The translations under genes and the position numbers were made by a program. Positions 4,642 to 9,265 of a DNA stretch of 9,265 nucleotides are shown here, one piece after another; within the stretch, counting starts at the first letter, position 1, and each line of letters opens with the position of its first letter. The notes under the pieces were generated by a model, which made no database searches, was not told where the DNA came from, and saw nothing but the letters and a program-made list of their open reading frames with translations. The stretch lies in contig CALHHQ010000119.1 in assembly GCA_938030645.1 (NCBI GenBank), positions 1-9,265 on the forward strand, given 5' to 3'. Source of the DNA: an uncultured Rhizobiaceae group bacterium (GTDB taxonomy: Bacteria > Pseudomonadota > Alphaproteobacteria > Rhizobiales > Rhizobiaceae).

Positions 4642-6198
4642 GTGCAGCTGACCGTGTGGACATATGAAGGACCGCCCCATGTGGGAGCCATGCGCATCGC
4701 GACCGCGATGACAGACCTTCACTATGTCTTGCATGCGCCTCAAGGCGACACCTATGCCGACCTTCTGTTCACAATGATCGAGCGTCGCAAAAAGCGACCA
4801 CCTGTTACCTATACAACGTTCCAAGCCCGTGATCTTGGCGGTGACACCAGCCAATTGTTCATGGATGCTGCGCGTGATGCGCAGGAACGTTTTCAGCCAG
4901 CCGCCATGATTGTTGGTGCCAGTTGTACTGGTGAATTGATCCAAGACGACCCGGGTGGTCTGTCCAAAACCATGGGTTTGCCAATTCCGGTTATTCCGTT
5001 GGAATTGCCGTCCTATTCCAAAAAGGAAAATTGGGGGGCATCCGAAACATTCTATCAAGTGGCACGAACCATCGCCCCACAAGGTCCTGACAAAGTTGAA
5101 GCGGATTACAAATCTTGCAACATCATTGGCCCAACAGCTTTGGGTTTCCGCCACCGCGATGATGTGCGCGAAATTGTTGGGCTGATCGAATCCATGGGCA
5201 TTCACGTCAATGTGGTGGCACCGTTGGACGCCAGCGTTCACGATATTCTACGCCTGAAACAAGCCGATTTTAACGTGTGCCTCTATCCTGAAACGGGATT
5301 GACCACATGCACTTGGCTCAAGCGCCAATTCCGTCAGCCGCACACCAAAACAGTTCCGATTGGTGTCAATGCCACTATCGATTTCATGCGCGAATTGGCA
5401 GAGCTTACCGGTATTTCTGACGAAGAATGCGAAACTCTGGTTCAGGAAAACGAGGTCCGCTTACCTTGGTATTCGCGTTCCATAGATTCCACATACCTAA
5501 CGGGTAAACGCGTTTATCTTTTCGGTGATGCAACACACGTGATCGCCATGGCAAGAGTGGCCCAGAAAGAGATGGGCTATCAGGTTGTCGGGATGGGCAC
5601 TTATTCTCGAGAATTCGCCCGCGATGTGCGCGAAGCTGCCGAGCTGTATGGTATCGAAGCGCTGATCACTGACGACTACCTTGAAGTTGAAGAGCAGGTT
5701 CAAAACCTTCAGCCTGAACTCGTTCTGGGCAGCCAGATGGAACGACACATCGCCAAACGCCTTGGCCTTCCCTGTGCCGTGATTTCTGCGCCTGTCCATG
5801 TTCAGGACTTCCCTGCACGCTACTCGCCCCAAATGGGTTTTGAAGGCGCTAACGTTCTTTTTGATACGCTTGTTCATCCTCTGACCATGGGCCTTGAAGA
5901 ACACCTTCTTCACATGTTCCGCGATGATTTCGAGTTTAATGATGCTGCTGGACCAAGCCATTTGGGGCACGGATCCAGCAAAACGGCTCCAGCGTCAGCA
6001 ACCAGTGATGAAACACAGGAGAAGGTTTCAAATGGCCCGCTCACCTGGACCATGGAAGCTGAAAAGGAACTGAAGAAAATTCCATTCTTCGTGCGTGGCA
6101 AAGCCCGCAGAAATACAGAAAAATTTGCCGGCGAACTCGGTCTGGCTGAAATAACAATGGAGACGCTTTATGAAGCTAAGTCCCATTTCAGCCGTTAA
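4642..6198 (+). CDS. bchB: Dark-operative protochlorophyllide reductase subunit B
   Basis: BchB supplies the other half of the NB cluster site and most of the protochlorophyllide pocket. The 518-residue product starts with GTG, two bases after bchN, with GGAGGTG correctly spaced inside the bchN 3' end. Asp36 in QGDTYADLLF is the unusual carboxylate ligand of the NB [4Fe-4S] cluster. Cys95 lies in GASCTGELI. Asp282 in SRSIDSTYLTGKRV corresponds to the catalytic proton-donor Asp274 of Rhodobacter capsulatus, shifted by a few residues. The nitrogenase-like core runs to about residue 425. A low-conservation Ser/Ala/Thr-rich linker (about 432-462) leads to the C-terminal PCP_red domain (about 463-515, with IPFFVRGKARRNTEKFA). 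All key residues are present, so the protein should be active. The 3' end overlaps bchH by 29 bases. Confidence 0.97.
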   Translation: MQLTVWTYEGPPHVGAMRIATAMTDLHYVLHAPQGDTYADLLFTMIERRKKRPPVTYTTFQARDLGGDTSQLFMDAARDAQERFQPAAMIVGASCTGELIQDDPGGLSKTMGLPIPVIPLELPSYSKKENWGASETFYQVARTIAPQGPDKVEADYKSCNIIGPTALGFRHRDDVREIVGLIESMGIHVNVVAPLDASVHDILRLKQADFNVCLYPETGLTTCTWLKRQFRQPHTKTVPIGVNATIDFMRELAELTGISDEECETLVQENEVRLPWYSRSIDSTYLTGKRVYLFGDATHVIAMARVAQKEMGYQVVGMGTYSREFARDVREAAELYGIEALITDDYLEVEEQVQNLQPELVLGSQMERHIAKRLGLPCAVISAPVHVQDFPARYSPQMGFEGANVLFDTLVHPLTMGLEEHLLHMFRDDFEFNDAAGPSHLGHGSSKTAPASATSDETQEKVSNGPLTWTMEAEKELKKIPFFVRGKARRNTEKFAGELGLAEITMETLYEAKSHFSR

Positions 6199-9100
6199 CG
6201 CCGCTCCCGTGAATGTTGTCCTCATCACTTTGGACAACAATCTGACGGGTGCAGTGTCCCAAGCTCAAGATATTTTGAGACCTTCCATGCCAGGGCTGAA
6301 CCTTTCGGTTCACGCAGCAACAGATTGGCATGAGAACGAGACACGTTTGCAAGCGTGTAAAGACGACATTGCCAAAGGCGACATCATCATCGCGTCCATG
6401 TTGTTCGTTGAAGAACATGTGAAAGCTGTGGTTGATGATTTAGCTGCACGACGCGACCATTGCGATGCCATGGTGTGCTGCATGAGCGCTGGCGAGGTGA
6501 TGAAAAACACCTCAATGGGCAAATTCAAAATGGATGGCGAGCAAAAAGGTCCGCTAGCACTTTTGAAAAAACTGCGCGGCAGTAACGCCAAAGGCGAAAA
6601 AGAAACAGGCAAAACCGCTGGCGAACGCCAGATGAAGATGCTGAAACGCTTGCCCAAAATTCTGAAATATATTCCAGGAACGGCGCAGGACGTGCGCACC
6701 TATTTCCTCACCCTGCAATATCGTTTGTCTGCCAGCCAAGATAACATCGCTAATATGGTGCGCATGTTGGTGGACAAATATGCCGATGGCGACCGGGCAT
6801 CACTTCGCGGCAAAGTTCCGGCAAGCGATCCCGTCGAATATCCCGATACGGGCGTTTATCATCCTCTGATCGAGAACCGTGTTTCAAGTCACTTTTCCGA
6901 TTTGCCCATGTTGCCAAATGCGAAGGGCACGGTTGGGCTCCTTTTGCTTCGTTCTTACATTTTGTCAGGCGACACTGGTCACTATGACGGCGTGATCAAA
7001 GCAATGAACGCGCGCAACTTGAATGTGGTTCCATGTTTCTGCAACGGCTTGGACAATCGCCCAGCAATTGATGCGTTTTTGTCTGGTGGGGAAAATGGCG
7101 CAAAGATTGATGCACTGGTGTCACTCACTGGATTTTCCTTGGTGGGGGGGCCAGCTTACAGCGATGCGTATTCCGCAGCTGAAGCGCTGAACGATCTCGA
7201 TGTGCCCTATGTGTCTGCGCACGTCACAGAGTTCCAGTCGCTCGAAACTTGGGAAAGGTCTAACACCGGACTTATGCCCATTGAGACCACCATCATGGTG
7301 GCTATACCAGAATTGGACGGGGCAATTGGATCACAAGTATTTGGTGGTCGATCAGAAAATCCAGAAAATCAAACCTGCACTTGTGCGCGCGATTTGGGCA
7401 GTTGCCCATCTGGCCAGCGTTGCATGCAGGCGCATGGTGAGCGTGTCGACACTCTTGCGGATCGCGTTTCCAAACTGGTCACATTGAGGCAGCGTGAACG
7501 CGCCGAACGTAAGGTTGCTTTGACAATTTTCAACTTCCCGCCGAATGCAGGAAACCTTGGAACAGCCGCGTTCCTATCTGTCTTTGAATCTCTTCATGCC
7601 ACGCTGTTGAAGATGAAGTTGGAAGGGTATGTGATTGATGATTTGCCGGAAACCGCTGATGAATTGCGGTTGGAAATTCTAAACGGCAATGCAGAGCAAT
7701 ATGGCGCTGGTGCCAACGTGCACAGTCTCATTTCTGCTGATGATCACGTACGTCGTGAGCCTTATCTGAAACAAATCGAAGATGCTTGGGGCCCCGCGCC
7801 CGGTCGCGATTTCACAAACGGTTCGTCCATTTTTGTTCTGGGCAAACAATACGGAAATATCCTTATCGCTGTTCAACCGGGCTTTGGTTACGAAGGCGAC
7901 CCGATGCGCCTGTTGTTTGAGCAAGGCTTTGCGCCAACTCATGCATTCAGTGCATTTTACCGCTATCTTCGCGAAGATTATGCAGCCGATGCCGTGCTGC
8001 ATTTTGGGACACACGGTGCTCTTGAATTCATGCCTGGCAAACAAGTGGGCATGAGCGGAGATTGTTGGCCTGATCGTTTGATCAAAGATCTGCCGAATTT
8101 CTATCTCTACGCAGCCAACAACCCTTCAGAAGGCACGATTGCAAAACGCCGCTCTTCTGCAACCCTGATCTCTTATCTCACACCGCCCGTGACACAAGCC
8201 GGCCTCTACAAAGGCCTTGGTGAGTTGAAGGCATCGCTAGACCGTTTGCGCAAAACGGAAGCTGCAGAACAAGACAACCTTGTTGAGTTGGTTGCCGCTC
8301 AAGTAGAGCAATTGAATCTGGAAATTGCACAATCTGCTGCTGATCCAATTGCGTTCATTGCTGAAGTTCAAGCCAAACTCTTGGAGCTTGAATACTCGCT
8401 TATTCCAAGCGGTTTGCATGTGGCGGGGCAACCTATGAACGCCGAAGATCGCCGTGCGATGTTGGAACATATTGCTGATGCAGATCAGTCTGCGAATGTG
8501 CCAAGCGAACTCATGGATGCAATCGTCAGCGAAACAAAAAGCGTGATCGATCACTTTACTGAGACAAGTGAAGCACCAGAACAAAACGCGCTGGTTGAGA
8601 AATTGCAAACCGCGAATGCCAATCTTTCAGTCAATGAAGAACTTGAAGGTATCATTACGGCCCTCGACGGAAAATTCGTAAATCCGTCCGCATCGGGTGA
8701 CCTCATTCGCACACCCGAAATGCTGCCGACCGGTCGCAACATTCATGGCTTCGATCCATTCAAAATTCCATCAGCTTTCGCAACCCGCGATGGTGTTCGC
8801 CAAGCCGCAAAAATTTTGGATCGCTATCTGGAACAAGACAACAGTTTGCCAGAAACAATCGCCATTGTTTTGTGGGGCACTGACAATTTAAAAGCTGAAG
8901 GCGCACCAATGGCACAAGCCTTGGCCCTAATGGGGGCGCAACCCAGGCTCGATTCTTATGGTCGGGTGGTTGGTGCAGAACTCATTCCCCTTGAAGAGTT
9001 GAAGCGTCCGCGCATTGATGTGGTGATTACTCTTTCAGGGATCTTCCGCGACTTGCTGCCTTTGCAGGCCAAGATGTTGGCGGAAGCTTGCCACCTTGCA

Positions 9101-9265
9101 GCCATTGCAGATGAACCCGCTGAACTGAACTTCATTCGCAAACACGCTCTTGCTTATGCTGCTGAAAATGAATGCCACATGGATGATGCGACATACCGCG
9201 TGTTCTCCAATGCCGAAGGCGCTTACGGTGCCAATGTAAATTTCTTGATCGGTTCATCGGCTTGG
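6170..9265 (+). CDS. bchH: Magnesium chelatase subunit H, 3' end missing (runs off right edge)
   Basis: BchH binds protoporphyrin IX and, with the BchI-BchD AAA+ complex, inserts Mg2+ in the first committed step of bacteriochlorophyll synthesis. The frame is open for 1032 codons to the window end; the family is about 1200 residues, so most of it is here and the C-terminus lies outside. The N-terminus NVVLITLDNNLTGAV is typical. Conserved blocks include SLTGFSLVGGPAYSDA, FNFPPNAGNLGTAAFLSVFESL, QPGFGYEGDPMRLLFEQGFA (around 565-585), HFGTHGALEFMPGKQVGM (611-628, with His615 and Glu619) and YLYAANNPSEGTIAKRRSS. A small cysteine cluster, Cys403, 405, 412 and 418, lies in a variable segment. The ATG at 6170 has GGAG seven bases upstream and lies within bchB, overlapping it by 29 bases; a GTG at 6209 is a less likely start. 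A 7-G run at 7144-7150 does not break the frame. Confidence 0.96.
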   Translation, partial: MKLSPISAVNAAPVNVVLITLDNNLTGAVSQAQDILRPSMPGLNLSVHAATDWHENETRLQACKDDIAKGDIIIASMLFVEEHVKAVVDDLAARRDHCDAMVCCMSAGEVMKNTSMGKFKMDGEQKGPLALLKKLRGSNAKGEKETGKTAGERQMKMLKRLPKILKYIPGTAQDVRTYFLTLQYRLSASQDNIANMVRMLVDKYADGDRASLRGKVPASDPVEYPDTGVYHPLIENRVSSHFSDLPMLPNAKGTVGLLLLRSYILSGDTGHYDGVIKAMNARNLNVVPCFCNGLDNRPAIDAFLSGGENGAKIDALVSLTGFSLVGGPAYSDAYSAAEALNDLDVPYVSAHVTEFQSLETWERSNTGLMPIETTIMVAIPELDGAIGSQVFGGRSENPENQTCTCARDLGSCPSGQRCMQAHGERVDTLADRVSKLVTLRQRERAERKVALTIFNFPPNAGNLGTAAFLSVFESLHATLLKMKLEGYVIDDLPETADELRLEILNGNAEQYGAGANVHSLISADDHVRREPYLKQIEDAWGPAPGRDFTNGSSIFVLGKQYGNILIAVQPGFGYEGDPMRLLFEQGFAPTHAFSAFYRYLREDYAADAVLHFGTHGALEFMPGKQVGMSGDCWPDRLIKDLPNFYLYAANNPSEGTIAKRRSSATLISYLTPPVTQAGLYKGLGELKASLDRLRKTEAAEQDNLVELVAAQVEQLNLEIAQSAADPIAFIAEVQAKLLELEYSLIPSGLHVAGQPMNAEDRRAMLEHIADADQSANVPSELMDAIVSETKSVIDHFTETSEAPEQNALVEKLQTANANLSVNEELEGIITALDGKFVNPSASGDLIRTPEMLPTGRNIHGFDPFKIPSAFATRDGVRQAAKILDRYLEQDNSLPETIAIVLWGTDNLKAEGAPMAQALALMGAQPRLDSYGRVVGAELIPLEELKRPRIDVVITLSGIFRDLLPLQAKMLAEACHLAAIADEPAELNFIRKHALAYAAENECHMDDATYRVFSNAEGAYGANVNFLIGSSAW

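Noticed and set aside
4561..5241. A 226-codon minus-strand frame opposite the start of bchB
   Set aside because: It is antisense to highly conserved bchB sequence including catalytic residues, and the translation resembles no protein I recognise. Shadow frame.
7144..7150. A run of seven G in bchH as a possible frameshift or phase-variation tract
   Set aside because: The reading frame is intact and encodes the conserved SLVGGPAY motif. Seven bases alone in a conserved motif do not support slippage regulation.
7200..7487. A 95-codon plus-strand frame inside bchH
   Set aside because: It is out of frame within bchH, whose own frame stays open through the region with conserved BchH motifs on both sides.
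1..9265. Mobile elements, CRISPR arrays, tRNA/rRNA genes
   Set aside because: No terminal inverted repeats, transposase motifs, spaced repeats or RNA gene signatures were seen. The genes tile the window almost completely with ordinary PGC genes.

Overview
This window is part of a photosynthesis gene cluster (PGC) from a purple phototrophic or aerobic anoxygenic phototrophic alphaproteobacterium. It carries regulators of the PpsR/CrtJ and PpaA/AerR families next to bacteriochlorophyll a genes in the arrangement bchG-ppsR-aerR / bchF-bchN-bchB-bchH. Base composition looks moderate, roughly half GC by eye, which is lower than in the classical Rhodobacter species. The organism cannot be named from this window. 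A marine Rhodobacterales or Rhizobiales lineage is a reasonable guess.

Layout. Leftward strand: the 5' end of bchG (1-179, running off the left edge), a 73-bp operator/promoter gap, ppsR (253-1665), a 154-bp gap, and aerR/ppaA (1820-2623). A divergent promoter region of about 200 bp (2624-2822) follows. Rightward strand: bchF (about 2823-3350), bchN (3347-4639), bchB (4642-6198) and bchH (6170 to beyond 9265). The rightward genes are tightly coupled: a 4-nt ATGA overlap, a 2-nt gap and a 29-nt overlap. This indicates one bchFNBH... transcript, which in related PGCs continues into bchL and bchM.

How the genes work together. BchH is the porphyrin-binding subunit of magnesium chelatase, the entry to the Mg branch. 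BchN and BchB form the catalytic part of dark-operative protochlorophyllide reductase; its third subunit BchL is presumably just outside the window. BchF hydrates the 3-vinyl group on the way to bacteriochlorophyllide a, and BchG attaches the isoprenoid tail at the end. PpsR represses such genes under oxygen by binding TGT-N12-ACA palindromes, and AerR/PpaA is its cobalamin-binding antirepressor. The sequence shows good PpsR-type palindromes exactly where this predicts: a perfect one plus a degenerate one 8 bp apart in front of bchG, and one perfect plus two near-matches between aerR and bchF.

No wholly new system is visible. The points most worth a second look are regulatory: a PpsR that lacks the cysteine expected in its second PAS region, back-to-back promoters sharing one -35 region under an operator, a palindrome that covers the only ATG available to bchF and so argues for a TTG start, and a possible long form of AerR.
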